Assembly: GCA_029055875.1 (NCBI GenBank)
Contig: JAIDCJ010000016.1
Location: forward strand, 3,075-60,881
Direction: 5' to 3'
Source of the DNA: Clostridia bacterium
GTDB lineage: Bacteria > Bacillota > Clostridia > Christensenellales > Borkfalkiaceae
Length of the DNA: 57,807 nucleotides
The notes beneath the pieces are model-generated. The model worked only from the letters and a program-made list of their open reading frames with translations, made no database searches and was not told where the DNA came from. The translations under genes were made by a program, and so were the position numbers. Shown piece by piece: positions 40,479 through 49,174 of this stretch (within the stretch, counting starts at the first letter, position 1; every line of letters starts with the position of its first letter).

Positions 40479-42113
40479 TTACTCCTTCGTAGCGCTCTCA
40501 ATGCGTGCGCGCGTTTCTTTCTCGCCCAAAATCTGCATGATGCTCCACAAATCAGGCGTGTTCGCTTTTCCCGTAACGGCAATGCGGAGCACCTCTGCTA
40601 CGTCTGCAACGCTCCCCTTGTATGCTTCGGGATTCGCTTTGTAGTCCTTCATTTCGGCAGCAAAGCCCAACTTGCCCGCCGCCTCTTTGACTTTATTAAA
40701 CCAAACCTGCGCGTCGTCCGAATACTCGTAAGAAGCGAGGAAGGTGTTCAGGATTTCTTTTCTCGTGCTCTTATCCACACGATACTCGTCCGTACGCGGC
40801 TGCTTTGCGAAGAAATAAGAGATAAGTTCCACGGCCTGTTTTGCAGTCGTGAAATCCTTTCTGCGTTTCTTACCAGCCGTACCCATGGTAAGGTTGAGTA
40901 CTTTCAGAAGATACTCTTCGTCTTTGAAGTATGCTTTCTGCTCGTCGGTGCCGTATTCGCATGCCCACGCTTTGAGGAATGCAAGCATTTCCTCTACGAA
41001 AAGCCTTGCGAGTTCGTTTTTGGAAATATCGTTAAGCTTATCCAAATCGAACAGCGTGCCGCTCTTCCCCATTTTCCCGATCGTGAACTTGAACTCTTCG
41101 AGCGGTTTTTCGGGGTTTTTCAGATACCATTCCTCAAAGTTGGAATTAAGGAGCGTCAGCATATACACCTTCACCGCGCGGGCAAAGTACCCTTCCTGCC
41201 GATAGAATTCAAGCGAAAGCTCGGGGTCTTTGCGCTTAGAGAGCTTACGGCGCACGTCACCATCCTGCTTCATGAGAGAGCAGTTGTGTCCGTAGCGCGG
41301 ACGCTCAAAGCCTAACGTTTCAAACAATTCAAGGTGTACGGGAAGCGACGCAAGCCATTCTTCCCCGCGAATGACAAGCGTGGTACGCATGAAATGGTCG
41401 TCAATGGCGTGCGCGAAATGGTAGGTCGGAATACCGTCACTCTTGAGAATAACGACGTCCTGATCGTTCTCCGTTACGGTAATATCGCCCTTGATTTCGT
41501 CATGAAATTTGATTTTGTTTTCGGGATTACCGAGCGACTTCAAACGAATGACGTAGGGCTTGCCCGCATCGAGATTTTTATAAATCTCCTCTTCCGTGAG
41601 ATTGCGGCATTTGGCGTATTCGCCGTAGTAGCCCGTAATTTTCTTCTCGGCGCTTTGCTGTTCACGGAGCGCGGAAAGCTCGTCCTCTGTACAAAAGCAA
41701 GGATACGCTCTGCCGCGGATAATCAGCTCTTTCACGTAAGCGCGGTAAATATCGGCACGCTGACGCTGATACCAAGGGGCATAAGTGTTATCTCCGTCGA
41801 TTTCCGCGCCCTCGTCAAATTTAATGTCGAAATAGCGAAGCGCATTTTTCACCGCTTCCACCGCGCCGTCCATCTTACGCTTTAAGTCGGTATCCTCAAT
41901 TCGCAAATATAAAATACCGCCGCTCTGGTGCGCGATACGCTCGTTCGCAATGGCAACGAATAAATTGCCGAGGTGAATGAAACCCGTAGGCGAAGGCGCT
42001 AACCGCGTTACCTGCGCGCCCTTTTCTAAATTTCTGGGCGGATACTTCGTTTCAAATCCGTCAATTGACGGCGTATTCGGCAACAGTCTTTCCGCAAGTT
42101 TTTTGTAGTCCAT
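40479..42113 (-). CDS. gltX: Glutamyl-tRNA synthetase
   Basis: A 544-residue class I synthetase that charges tRNA-Glu (and probably tRNA-Gln). The HIGH-like motif is RLAPSPTGFIHLGN, the KMSKS-like motif KLSKRKDP, and the catalytic core includes YLRIEDTDLKRKM and FAHAIDDHFMRTTLVIRGEEWLASLP. The C-terminal anticodon-binding part is helical. The length and the KLSKR form match the longer clostridial group. AGAGGAAG precedes the ATG, ten bases after aroK. Confidence 0.94.
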   Translation of the reverse strand: MDYKKLAERLLPNTPSIDGFETKYPPRNLEKGAQVTRLAPSPTGFIHLGNLFVAIANERIAHQSGGILYLRIEDTDLKRKMDGAVEAVKNALRYFDIKFDEGAEIDGDNTYAPWYQRQRADIYRAYVKELIIRGRAYPCFCTEDELSALREQQSAEKKITGYYGEYAKCRNLTEEEIYKNLDAGKPYVIRLKSLGNPENKIKFHDEIKGDITVTENDQDVVILKSDGIPTYHFAHAIDDHFMRTTLVIRGEEWLASLPVHLELFETLGFERPRYGHNCSLMKQDGDVRRKLSKRKDPELSLEFYRQEGYFARAVKVYMLTLLNSNFEEWYLKNPEKPLEEFKFTIGKMGKSGTLFDLDKLNDISKNELARLFVEEMLAFLKAWACEYGTDEQKAYFKDEEYLLKVLNLTMGTAGKKRRKDFTTAKQAVELISYFFAKQPRTDEYRVDKSTRKEILNTFLASYEYSDDAQVWFNKVKEAAGKLGFAAEMKDYKANPEAYKGSVADVAEVLRIAVTGKANTPDLWSIMQILGEKETRARIESATKE

Positions 42114-42124
42114 GTTCTTCCTCT

Positions 42125-42631
42125 TTATTCTTCCAAGCCCGTAGCTTTTATAATTTTTGCAACCGTATCGTCAATCGTCTGTCCGTCACAATCAACGGTG
42201 ATATCGGCGTATTTCTCGTAGAGCGGCGCACGCTCCAAAGCGAGCTCCTCTATGGTAGTAACGTTTCCGCGCATCACAACGCCCCGCTTTTCAAGGCTCG
42301 GAATACGCCGCGCAACTTCCTTTGCACTCAGTTTCAGATACACAACCGTACCAATCTCTTTAAGGTGCCGCATTGCGCGGTCGCAGTAGCACACGCTCCC
42401 GCCCGGTGCAATCACACAGTGCGAAGCGTAAAGCCCCGCATTGATCCGCTCCTCTATTTCAAGAAAACCCTCCGTTCCTTTCTTTGCTATAATTTCGGAA
42501 AGGCGAGCGTTCTCTTCTCCCTGAATGAGCAAATCGCAATCGATAAACCCGTAGCCGATTTTTTTGGCAAGCAATACGCCTGCCGTACTTTTCCCCGACG
42601 AAGGCATACCGATGAGGACTAAATTTTCCAT
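42125..42631 (-). CDS. aroK: Shikimate kinase
   Basis: A 168-residue P-loop kinase for the fifth shikimate step. NLVLIGMPSSGKSTAGVLLA is the P-loop, FIDCD the shikimate-binding Asp region, and IAPGGSVCYCDRAM the GGG-like site. The lid carries RRIPSLEKRGVVMRG, close to the family's R..R. The frame opens further upstream, but the ATG at 42631 puts the P-loop in its normal place. No Shine-Dalgarno site is present; seven bases separate the consensus -10 box and the ATG, so aroK starts the operon with a leaderless end. Confidence 0.93.
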   Translation of the reverse strand: MENLVLIGMPSSGKSTAGVLLAKKIGYGFIDCDLLIQGEENARLSEIIAKKGTEGFLEIEERINAGLYASHCVIAPGGSVCYCDRAMRHLKEIGTVVYLKLSAKEVARRIPSLEKRGVVMRGNVTTIEELALERAPLYEKYADITVDCDGQTIDDTVAKIIKATGLEE

Positions 42632-42638
42632 AACGCCT

Positions 42639-42667
42639 ATTATAAAACACCTGCATGAAAATGTCAA
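42639..42667 (-). promoter_or_regulatory. aroK operon promoter, full consensus, leaderless type
   Basis: Minus strand TTGACA (42662-42667), 17 bases, TATAAT (42639-42644), then AGGCGTT and the ATG at 42631. Confidence 0.88.
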
Positions 42668-42724
42668 ACAACACAGGGGTGAAATTTGCGCATTAAAAAA
42701 TTTTGAAAAACATATTGAAATAAC

Positions 42725-42753
42725 TTGTCTTTTCTAACAATATATGGTATACT
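42725..42753 (+). promoter_or_regulatory. secG operon promoter
   Basis: TTGTCT (42725-42730), 17 bases, TATACT (42748-42753). An ordinary leader with AAAAAGGA precedes the secG ATG. Confidence 0.65.
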
Positions 42754-42792
42754 TCTTCTTGTATTTTGTAAATAAAAAGGAATATACGAATT

Positions 42793-43113
42793 ATGGATCT
42801 TAGTTCGCTTATTGCAAGCTTGCTTGTACCCGCAAAAAATGAAGCCATGTACACAACGTACCGCGCCGTAAGCATTGCGCTTATCATCTGCATGGGCGTC
42901 GCCGCAATTGCCGCTATTATTTTGGTTATGTTACAGCCCGGCAACTCGCAGGGAATCGACGCACTCGGCGGTTCAAGCGAAACGTTCTACGGAAAGAATA
43001 AAGGTAAATCGACGGAAGCCAAGCTCAAGCTTGCAACGATAATTTGTCTTGTGGTACTTGCCGTATTTGCAATTGTATTCTTTATCGTGCAGATTGACGC
43101 CATTTGGGCGTAA
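42793..43113 (+). CDS. secG: Preprotein translocase subunit SecG
   Basis: A 106-residue SecYEG subunit with two membrane helices (about 24-47 and 78-101) joined by the family's conserved loop VMLQPGNSQGIDALGGSSETFYGKNKG. The roughly 20 residues before the first helix are longer than in many SecG proteins. It heads an operon with rnr and smpB, the usual Firmicutes order. A hairpin lies between secG and rnr. Confidence 0.93.
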   Translation: MDLSSLIASLLVPAKNEAMYTTYRAVSIALIICMGVAAIAAIILVMLQPGNSQGIDALGGSSETFYGKNKGKSTEAKLKLATIICLVVLAVFAIVFFIVQIDAIWA

Positions 43114-43138
43114 CAAACATTACGCAAATGAGTTTTGA

Positions 43139-43164
43139 GGGGCAGCTTCGCGCTAGCCCCTTTT
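43139..43164 (+). terminator. Partial terminator between secG and rnr
   Basis: Stem GGGGC-AGC / GCT-A-GCCCC with one bulge, then T4 with further T residues. Since rnr has no promoter I can see, read-through is likely, giving more secG than rnr message. Confidence 0.65.
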
Positions 43165-43185
43165 CTTTCAGACAGGAGCAAAATT

Positions 43186-45285
43186 TTGAACGCAAAGAGT
43201 TTATTGCTTGAAAAAATTAAAGACGGCACTTTTGCCCTTTTAACCGATACGGAAATCGCAAAAAAGCTCCGCCTCGGGAAACAGGAAGCGTACGGCATTC
43301 GGGACATGCTGCACGCACTTTGCCGTGAAGGCGAACTCTTAAAAGACTCCCGTTACCGCTATGGCACGGCAGAGCAGTTCGGCGCAAAAATAGGAACCAT
43401 TTCGGGCAATGAACGCGGGTTCGGCTTTTTTATGCCTGCCGACGGCTCGGGCGATTTGTTTATCCCCCACCGTTTTCTAAGCGGTGCGTTCCACGGCGAC
43501 AGCGTGCTCGCCATCAAACGCAGCAACCGTGCCGACGAAGACGAGGGCGAAATTCTTGCAATCATTTCACGCGGTTATTCGGAAATCGTAGGCACCTTCC
43601 ACGCAGAACGCAAAGGCGGATATTTGAAGCCCGACGAAAAGAAGTTCGCTTCGGATATTTATATCCCCCTCGGCAAAACAAAAAACTGTAAAAACGGCGC
43701 AAAGGCAGTCGCAAAAATTACTTCATTCGAGGGCAGTACGCCAAGCGGCGAGATCGTTGAAGTTTTAGGAAACAGCGGTGACTTCTTCGTGGAAGAGCTT
43801 GCTTTGATTCGCTCGCATAAACTCCATGAAGAATTCCCCGAAGAAGTCATAAGAGAAGCCGAAAAACAAGCTCTGCGTTCCCCTTCCGAACAAGTTTCTG
43901 GTCGGGAAGATTTGCGCGGCGAACTCATTATCACCGCAGACGGTGAAGATACGCGCGACATTGACGACGCAATTTCCATTCGCAAAAAGGGCAACAAATA
44001 CTATCTCGGCGTGCATATTGCCGACGTAACCAACTACGTTGTGCGCGGCAGCGCTTTGGATAGAGAAGCATTCCTGCGCGGTACGAGCGTATATTTCCCC
44101 GACCGTGTTCTTCCCATGCTGCCCACCGCCCTTTCTAACAATATCTGCTCTCTCAACGAGGGTGTAGACAGGCTTACACTCTCCTGTTTCATGACGGTAA
44201 GCGCGCAGGGCAGGGTTCTCGAAAAGCGCATTGCGCCTTCCGTGATTCGCTCGGCGCACCGCATGACCTATACGGAAATTACGAAAATTTACAAGGGCGA
44301 TAAAGAAACCGTCCGCAAATATCCCGACCTTGTGGAATTCGTAGCAACGGCAATCGAGCTGACGAATATTCTCAAATCTGCACGGGAGAGTCGAGGCGGC
44401 GTTTCCATGGATATTAAAGAGGCCAAAATTCTCTACGAAAACGGCGTCATTTCTATTCCAGATTACGAGCGTTCTATTTCGCACGAGATGATTGAGCAGT
44501 TCATGGTGCTTGCGAACGAGAGCGTTGCTACCATTATGACGGAGCGCAAAATGCCCTTCGTCTACCGCGACCACGAGCACCCCTCTGCGGACAAGGCGCT
44601 ATGTTTCAAAGAATTTCTAAGCGAAGCTGGTGTGAACGCCAAGTTCGACCCCGAATGCGTTACGCCGCAGGACTATCAGAATATCCTGCTTTCCTTGAAA
44701 GATTCTCCCATCTATTCTATCGTGAACAGAGTTATGCTCCGTTCCATGATGAAGGCAAATTACTCTCCCGAAAATCTCGGGCATTTCGGGCTTGCTTCCG
44801 ATTGCTATTGTCATTTCACCTCCCCTATTCGGCGTTATCCCGACTTGTGCATTCACCGTATTATTAAAGAAAGTCTTGTAAACCCCGACGGAGTGAAAGA
44901 GAAATACAAAAAAGTAGTAGCGGAGGCGGCAGTGCAGTCCTCCGCGTGCGAACGGAACGCAACTGAGGCAGAACGCGACGTGGATGCGCTCTATATCGTG
45001 GCGTATATGGACGATAAAATCGGCAAAATTTACGATGCGATTATTTCAGGCGTAACCTCTTTCGGCGTGTTTATCGAGCTCAAAAATACCGTGGAAGGAA
45101 TGATTCCCGTAGAAACCCTGCCCGACGACAGCTACGAATTTATCGAGGAGCGGTATCTGCTTCGCGGAACGAAGAACTCCTTCCGCCTCGGCGAGAGCGT
45201 CCGCGCCATGGTCACGGGTGTTGACTGGGGTACGCGGCGCGTCCTCTTTCAATTCCTTGAAAAAATCGGGGAGGCGCATTCATGA
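43186..45285 (+). CDS. rnr: Ribonuclease R
   Basis: A 699-residue 3'-5' exoribonuclease that degrades structured RNA. The N-terminal helix-turn-helix (about 1-60), two cold-shock-like domains with ISGNERGFGFFMPADGSGDLFIP, the RNB catalytic core with ITADGEDTRDIDDAISIR (metal-binding acids) and the C-terminal S1 domain IISGVTSFGVFIELKNTVEGMI are all visible. A TTG start at 43186 is proposed because AGGAG lies seven bases before it. The frame is open from a TTG at 43135, but that overlaps the terminator hairpin. It overlaps smpB by four bases (ATGA). Confidence 0.93.
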   Translation: MNAKSLLLEKIKDGTFALLTDTEIAKKLRLGKQEAYGIRDMLHALCREGELLKDSRYRYGTAEQFGAKIGTISGNERGFGFFMPADGSGDLFIPHRFLSGAFHGDSVLAIKRSNRADEDEGEILAIISRGYSEIVGTFHAERKGGYLKPDEKKFASDIYIPLGKTKNCKNGAKAVAKITSFEGSTPSGEIVEVLGNSGDFFVEELALIRSHKLHEEFPEEVIREAEKQALRSPSEQVSGREDLRGELIITADGEDTRDIDDAISIRKKGNKYYLGVHIADVTNYVVRGSALDREAFLRGTSVYFPDRVLPMLPTALSNNICSLNEGVDRLTLSCFMTVSAQGRVLEKRIAPSVIRSAHRMTYTEITKIYKGDKETVRKYPDLVEFVATAIELTNILKSARESRGGVSMDIKEAKILYENGVISIPDYERSISHEMIEQFMVLANESVATIMTERKMPFVYRDHEHPSADKALCFKEFLSEAGVNAKFDPECVTPQDYQNILLSLKDSPIYSIVNRVMLRSMMKANYSPENLGHFGLASDCYCHFTSPIRRYPDLCIHRIIKESLVNPDGVKEKYKKVVAEAAVQSSACERNATEAERDVDALYIVAYMDDKIGKIYDAIISGVTSFGVFIELKNTVEGMIPVETLPDDSYEFIEERYLLRGTKNSFRLGESVRAMVTGVDWGTRRVLFQFLEKIGEAHS

Positions 45286-45734
45286 AAGTAATAGCACTCA
45301 ATAAATCGGCTTCGTTCGAGTATTTCATCGGTGATAAATACGAAGCGGGAATCGTGCTTGAAGGTAGCGAGGTGAAATCGTTGCGGCTTGGGAAAGCTTC
45401 TCTTAGCGAAAGCTTCTGCGAAATCCGCGGCGGCGAGATTTACCTCAAAAATATGCACATTGCGCTCTACGATAAGAGCGGCGCATTCTCCACCAAAGAT
45501 TCAAGAAAAGATAGAAAGCTCCTGCTTCATAAAATGGAGATTTCCAAAATTGTGGGGAAAGTAAACGAAAAAGGCTATACGCTCGTGCCCTTGAAAATTT
45601 ATTTCAAGGAAGCGCTCATTAAAGTGGAAGTAGCGCTTTGCAAAGGCAAACACACTTACGATAAAAAACGCACGATAGCGGAACGCGATATAAAACGCGC
45701 AACCGACCGTGCCGTAAAAGATATTTTCAAATAA
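45282..45734 (+). CDS. smpB: SsrA-binding protein SmpB
   Basis: A 150-residue RNA-binding protein for trans-translation: NKSASFEYFIGDKYEAGIVLEGSEVKSLR, then GEIYLKNMHIALYD, KKGKHTYDKKRTI-like (CKGKHTYDKKRTIAERD) and a basic tail that inserts in the decoding centre. Partner of tmRNA, whose gene is not in this window. The rnr-smpB pair is a classic ribosome-rescue unit. The ATG overlaps the rnr stop; a GGGGAGG site lies in the end of rnr. Confidence 0.96.
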   Translation: MKVIALNKSASFEYFIGDKYEAGIVLEGSEVKSLRLGKASLSESFCEIRGGEIYLKNMHIALYDKSGAFSTKDSRKDRKLLLHKMEISKIVGKVNEKGYTLVPLKIYFKEALIKVEVALCKGKHTYDKKRTIAERDIKRATDRAVKDIFK

Positions 45735-45746
45735 ACGAGGTACAAC

Positions 45747-47018
45747 ATGAACGATTACAAACCGGAAACACTTTGCGTACAGGCGGGCTACAAACCCAAA
45801 AACGGTGAAAGCCGTATTCCTCAAATTTGCCAGAGCACGACCTTCTATTACGGCGATACGCAGAACATGGCGGATTTATTTGATTTGAAAGCCGAAGGCT
45901 TCTTTTATTCGCGCCTTGCGAACCCCACCGTGGAAGCGCTCGAAAAGAAAATTGCCGCATTAGAGGGCGGCGTCTACGGGCTCGGCTGTGCTTCGGGAAT
46001 GTCTGCCATTCTCCTCACTGCAATGACGCTTTGCGAGGCAGGCGATAACATTGTATGCGCTAGCGAAATCTACGGCGGTTCGTTTAATCTGTTTTCCGTC
46101 ACCCTTCCCAAATTCGGAATCGAATGCCGCTTCTTTGATGCGGACTGCTCGGCGAAAAAGCTGGAATCCCTCATCGACGAACGCACCAAATTCGTATTTG
46201 CCGAAACGATTGCAAACCCAGCAATCGTCGTGCTCGATTTCGACAAGATTGCCGCCGTATGCAAAAAGCACGAGCTCCTCTTTATTGTAGACAACACCCT
46301 TGCTACGCCAATCCTCTGCCGTCCCTTTACGCTCGGTGCGAATATCGTAGTGCATTCCACCACGAAGTACATAGACGGTCACGCGGCGGCACTCGGCGGA
46401 ATGATTATAGACGGCGGGAATTTCAATTTCAAGGGCAATAAACGCTATCCTGCGTTCAACACGCCCGACGAGAGCTACCACGGGCTTGTTTACGGCGAGC
46501 TTGCAGTAGCATTCGGGACCAAGTGCCGTGCACAAATGATTCGCGACACAGGCGCGATTATGAGCCCGCAAAACGCGTTTATTACATACCTCGGAAGCGA
46601 TACGCTTGCTCTGCGCATGGAGCGCACCTGCCGCAATGCGGAAAGAGTTGCCGCGTTTCTTGCAAAGCACCCCAAAGTGGAATGGGTGAAGTACTCTGCC
46701 CTTCCTAATGATAAATACCATAAACTCGCCAAAAAATATCTGCCGAACGGTACGGGCGGTATGATGAGCTTCGGCATTAAAGGCAATGCAAAGGACTGCG
46801 CGCGGTTTATGGAGAGTTTGAAACTCATCACGCAGGAAACGCACGTTGCAGACGCACGAAGCTGTGTGTTGCACCCCGCTTCTACAACGCACCGTCAGCT
46901 TTCCGAACAGCAGCTTATCGACGCGGGAATTTCCGCAAATCTCGTGCGGCTTTCCGTTGGAATCGAAAACGCAGACGACATTATTGCAGACCTTACGCAG
47001 GCACTTACAAACGTATAA
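45747..47018 (+). CDS. metY: O-acetylhomoserine sulfhydrylase
   Basis: A 423-residue PLP enzyme of the Cys/Met-metabolism family: LCVQAGYKPKNGESRIPQICQSTTFYY, YSRLANPTVEALEKKIAALEG, VDNTLATPILCRPF and the lysine motif IVVHSTTKYIDGHAAALGG. The long form and C-terminal ENADDIIADL match O-acetylhomoserine aminocarboxypropyltransferases, which make homocysteine from sulfide. It is followed 15 bases later by metA, whose product is its substrate. It follows smpB by only 12 bases, with no SAM riboswitch or terminator between, an unusual placement for methionine genes. Confidence 0.92.
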   Translation: MNDYKPETLCVQAGYKPKNGESRIPQICQSTTFYYGDTQNMADLFDLKAEGFFYSRLANPTVEALEKKIAALEGGVYGLGCASGMSAILLTAMTLCEAGDNIVCASEIYGGSFNLFSVTLPKFGIECRFFDADCSAKKLESLIDERTKFVFAETIANPAIVVLDFDKIAAVCKKHELLFIVDNTLATPILCRPFTLGANIVVHSTTKYIDGHAAALGGMIIDGGNFNFKGNKRYPAFNTPDESYHGLVYGELAVAFGTKCRAQMIRDTGAIMSPQNAFITYLGSDTLALRMERTCRNAERVAAFLAKHPKVEWVKYSALPNDKYHKLAKKYLPNGTGGMMSFGIKGNAKDCARFMESLKLITQETHVADARSCVLHPASTTHRQLSEQQLIDAGISANLVRLSVGIENADDIIADLTQALTNV

Positions 47019-47033
47019 ATTTCGGAGGGAGTT

Positions 47034-47939
47034 ATGCCCATCGTCATTGATAAAAACATTCCCGCTTACTCGCTTCTGAGCGAAGAGCAAATCTTCATAA
47101 TGGACAAAGAGCGTGCGGGCAAACAGGATATCCGCCCTATTGAGATTGCTATTCTCAATCTCATGCCGACGAAGAAAGAAACGGAAACGCAGTTTATGCG
47201 GTTGCTTTCCAATTCTCCGTTGCAGGTGAATATCACGCTCATTCATACCGAGAGCTACCGCTCGAAAAATACGGAAGCGGAATATCTTGAACGGTTCTAT
47301 CAGCCCTTTGAAAAAATAAAAGACCGTCATTTCGACGGTATGATCGTAACGGGCGCACCGCTTGAAGATTTAGACTTTTCGTCCGTTGCGTATTGGGACG
47401 AGCTCAAAAAGCTCTTCGAGTTTACGCGCACGAACGTAACTTCCACCATTTTCATTTGCTGGGGTGCAATGGCGGCACTCAACTATTTTTACAATATCCC
47501 GAAATATCCCCTGCCGCGCAAAATGTTCGGCGTATTTGCGCACCGTAAAACGAACCTTGATTCACCCGACCCGCTCATGCGCGGCATTTCGGACGAGTTC
47601 CATATGTGCCATTCCCGACATTCTACCATTCGGGAGAGCGATATCAAAAAGGACGAACGGCTGAAAATTCTCGCCGCTTCGCACCGTGCGGGCGTTTCGG
47701 TGCTGTGCAATACCGACCACAGTCAGGTATTCGTTTTAGGGCATATGGAGTACGATAGAGACACTCTCAAACGCGAATACGAGCGCGATTTAGCCAAGGG
47801 ACTGCCCATTGAAAAACCCTTCTGCTATTTCGCGGATAAAGAAGGCACGGAAGTAAAAATGAACTGGACGTCCACTTCTAATCTGTTCTATAACAATTGG
47901 CTCAACTTCGTCTATCAGACGACACCCTATCGGTTATAA
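47034..47939 (+). CDS. metA: Homoserine O-acetyltransferase (MetA family)
   Basis: A 301-residue acyltransferase. The catalytic Cys sits in TIFICWGAMAALNYFY, the His-Glu pair in HMEYDRDTLKREYERD. The residue after GAPL is Glu (MIVTGAPLEDLDF), the position where Glu favours acetyl-CoA and Gly succinyl-CoA in this family, so it should make O-acetylhomoserine. This agrees with the metY gene beside it. GGAGGG precedes the ATG. Confidence 0.94.
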   Translation: MPIVIDKNIPAYSLLSEEQIFIMDKERAGKQDIRPIEIAILNLMPTKKETETQFMRLLSNSPLQVNITLIHTESYRSKNTEAEYLERFYQPFEKIKDRHFDGMIVTGAPLEDLDFSSVAYWDELKKLFEFTRTNVTSTIFICWGAMAALNYFYNIPKYPLPRKMFGVFAHRKTNLDSPDPLMRGISDEFHMCHSRHSTIRESDIKKDERLKILAASHRAGVSVLCNTDHSQVFVLGHMEYDRDTLKREYERDLAKGLPIEKPFCYFADKEGTEVKMNWTSTSNLFYNNWLNFVYQTTPYRL

Positions 47940-47957
47940 AAACATACTTGGCGCGAT

Positions 47958-48461
47958 ATGAAACAAGATAAATTTTTAACGGTTTTTGCAGTATTCGATG
48001 ATGAAACTCAGCGAAAACTAACTGCTTTTCAAGATAAAGTGTTAAGTTTAGGGTATCCGGGAACGCAGACTATGGATATTCCTTTTCACGTTACGCTCGG
48101 AAGCTTCAAAGTGGAAGATGAACAGAAACTAAAAGTAAAAATAAAAGAAGTTTGCTCACAAACGTATGAAATTGAAATAAATCTCAATAAAGTCAATCAC
48201 TTTAATAACAGAGTGTTGTTTATCGAACCGGAAGAGAATAAAAAGCTCCGTGACTTACATGATTTATTTGATGGCAATTTTACCGACGGTTTTCCCTGGC
48301 ACGCGCATACTACAATTTTTTGCGGTGCCGAAGAACAAGTAATCAAGGCAAAAGAACGTCTGAACGATATTTTCAGCCCTATAAAATCAATGATAACGGG
48401 CATTCAAATGGGAGAATTCTTCCCGGCGAGAATGTTAATACAAGAGAAGCTTTGTAAATAA
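47958..48461 (+). CDS. 2H phosphoesterase (2'-5' RNA ligase-like)
   Basis: A 167-residue protein with two His-x-Thr motifs: IPFHVTLGSF (first) and HAHTTIFC (second), spaced as in 2H phosphoesterases that act on 2',3'-cyclic or 2'-5' phosphodiester RNA ends. The gene is visibly more AT-rich than the metY and metA genes before it and has no strong Shine-Dalgarno site; a later arrival is possible. It ends the operon; a terminator follows. Substrate unknown. Confidence 0.82.
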   Translation: MKQDKFLTVFAVFDDETQRKLTAFQDKVLSLGYPGTQTMDIPFHVTLGSFKVEDEQKLKVKIKEVCSQTYEIEINLNKVNHFNNRVLFIEPEENKKLRDLHDLFDGNFTDGFPWHAHTTIFCGAEEQVIKAKERLNDIFSPIKSMITGIQMGEFFPARMLIQEKLCK

Positions 48462-48500
48462 AATTGTTCCCCAAAATTAAATTGAACGACAAAATATAAA

Positions 48501-48528
48501 GCGCACTGTACTTTGTAGTGCGCTTTTT
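48501..48528 (+). terminator. Terminator after the 2H phosphoesterase gene
   Basis: Stem GCGCACT/AGTGCGC with A-run before and T5 after. It also lies 26 bases beyond the stop of the convergent IMPACT-family gene and may serve both. Confidence 0.8.
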
Positions 48529-48553
48529 GTTATTCATGAAACTAATAAACCCG

Positions 48554-49174
48554 TTATCTCACAAAAGGATAATACCGTCTGCCCTTTTGCGTAATTTTCA
48601 ATTTTCCGTTCAAACAGTCGTTGAGCCGTGCGCAAAAGCTATCGTATTCCCCTTCTCGGACGGAAACGGTAAACTCCGCCTTTTCCCCGAACTCTTTATC
48701 AAATGCTACTTCTTCCCGCTCCAAAAAGCGAATCAGAGCATTTACTTCGGGATAATCGACGAATACGCTAAGCGTGATACTGATATCGTATTCGCGCTTA
48801 TCTGCCGCATCTAAACCTTCCGATGCGGAAGAAGCATACGCCCGCGTGAGTCCTCCCGCGCCGAGCTTGATTCCGCCGAAATAGCGCACCACGGCGACCG
48901 CCGTTTCAAACAGTTTTTGGTTTTTAATGACGTTTAGTATCGGCATTCCCGCCGTGCCCTGCGGCTCTCCGTCGTCGGAAAAGCGTTGCACGTTGCCCAC
49001 CTTATCGGCAATATAGCCGTAGCAAACGTGCGTTGCAAGCGGGTGAAGAGCGCGCACGCGCTGCAAAAACGCCTTTGCCTCTTCCTCGTTTTCCACATGA
49101 GAGCAATACGTAAGAAAGCGTGATTTTTCAATCACCTTTTCCGTTAGCGTTTCGCCGTAAACACTCAGATACAT
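48554..49174 (-). CDS. IMPACT/YigZ family protein
   Basis: A 206-residue protein: FLTYCSHVENEEEAKAFLQRVRALHPLATHVCYGYI, then the signature FSDDGEPQGTAGMPILNVI and VVRYFGGIKLGAGGLTRAYASSA. The C-terminal domain has the elongation-factor-G-like fold of this family. It has been linked to translation and stress control in homologues; the precise function is unresolved. Its ATG shares one base with the stop of tyrS (TAATG), so the two are coupled. Confidence 0.9.
   Translation of the reverse strand: MYLSVYGETLTEKVIEKSRFLTYCSHVENEEEAKAFLQRVRALHPLATHVCYGYIADKVGNVQRFSDDGEPQGTAGMPILNVIKNQKLFETAVAVVRYFGGIKLGAGGLTRAYASSASEGLDAADKREYDISITLSVFVDYPEVNALIRFLEREEVAFDKEFGEKAEFTVSVREGEYDSFCARLNDCLNGKLKITQKGRRYYPFVR

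Noticed and set aside
43135..43186. rnr start at the TTG at 43135
   Set aside because: It lies on the terminator hairpin and lacks a ribosome site; the TTG at 43186 has AGGAG.
45734..45747. SAM riboswitch before metY
   Set aside because: Only 12 bases lie between smpB and metY.
45960..47330. Minus-strand frame of 456 codons
   Set aside because: It runs opposite metY and metA, whose motifs are clear; its sequence has no recognisable domain.
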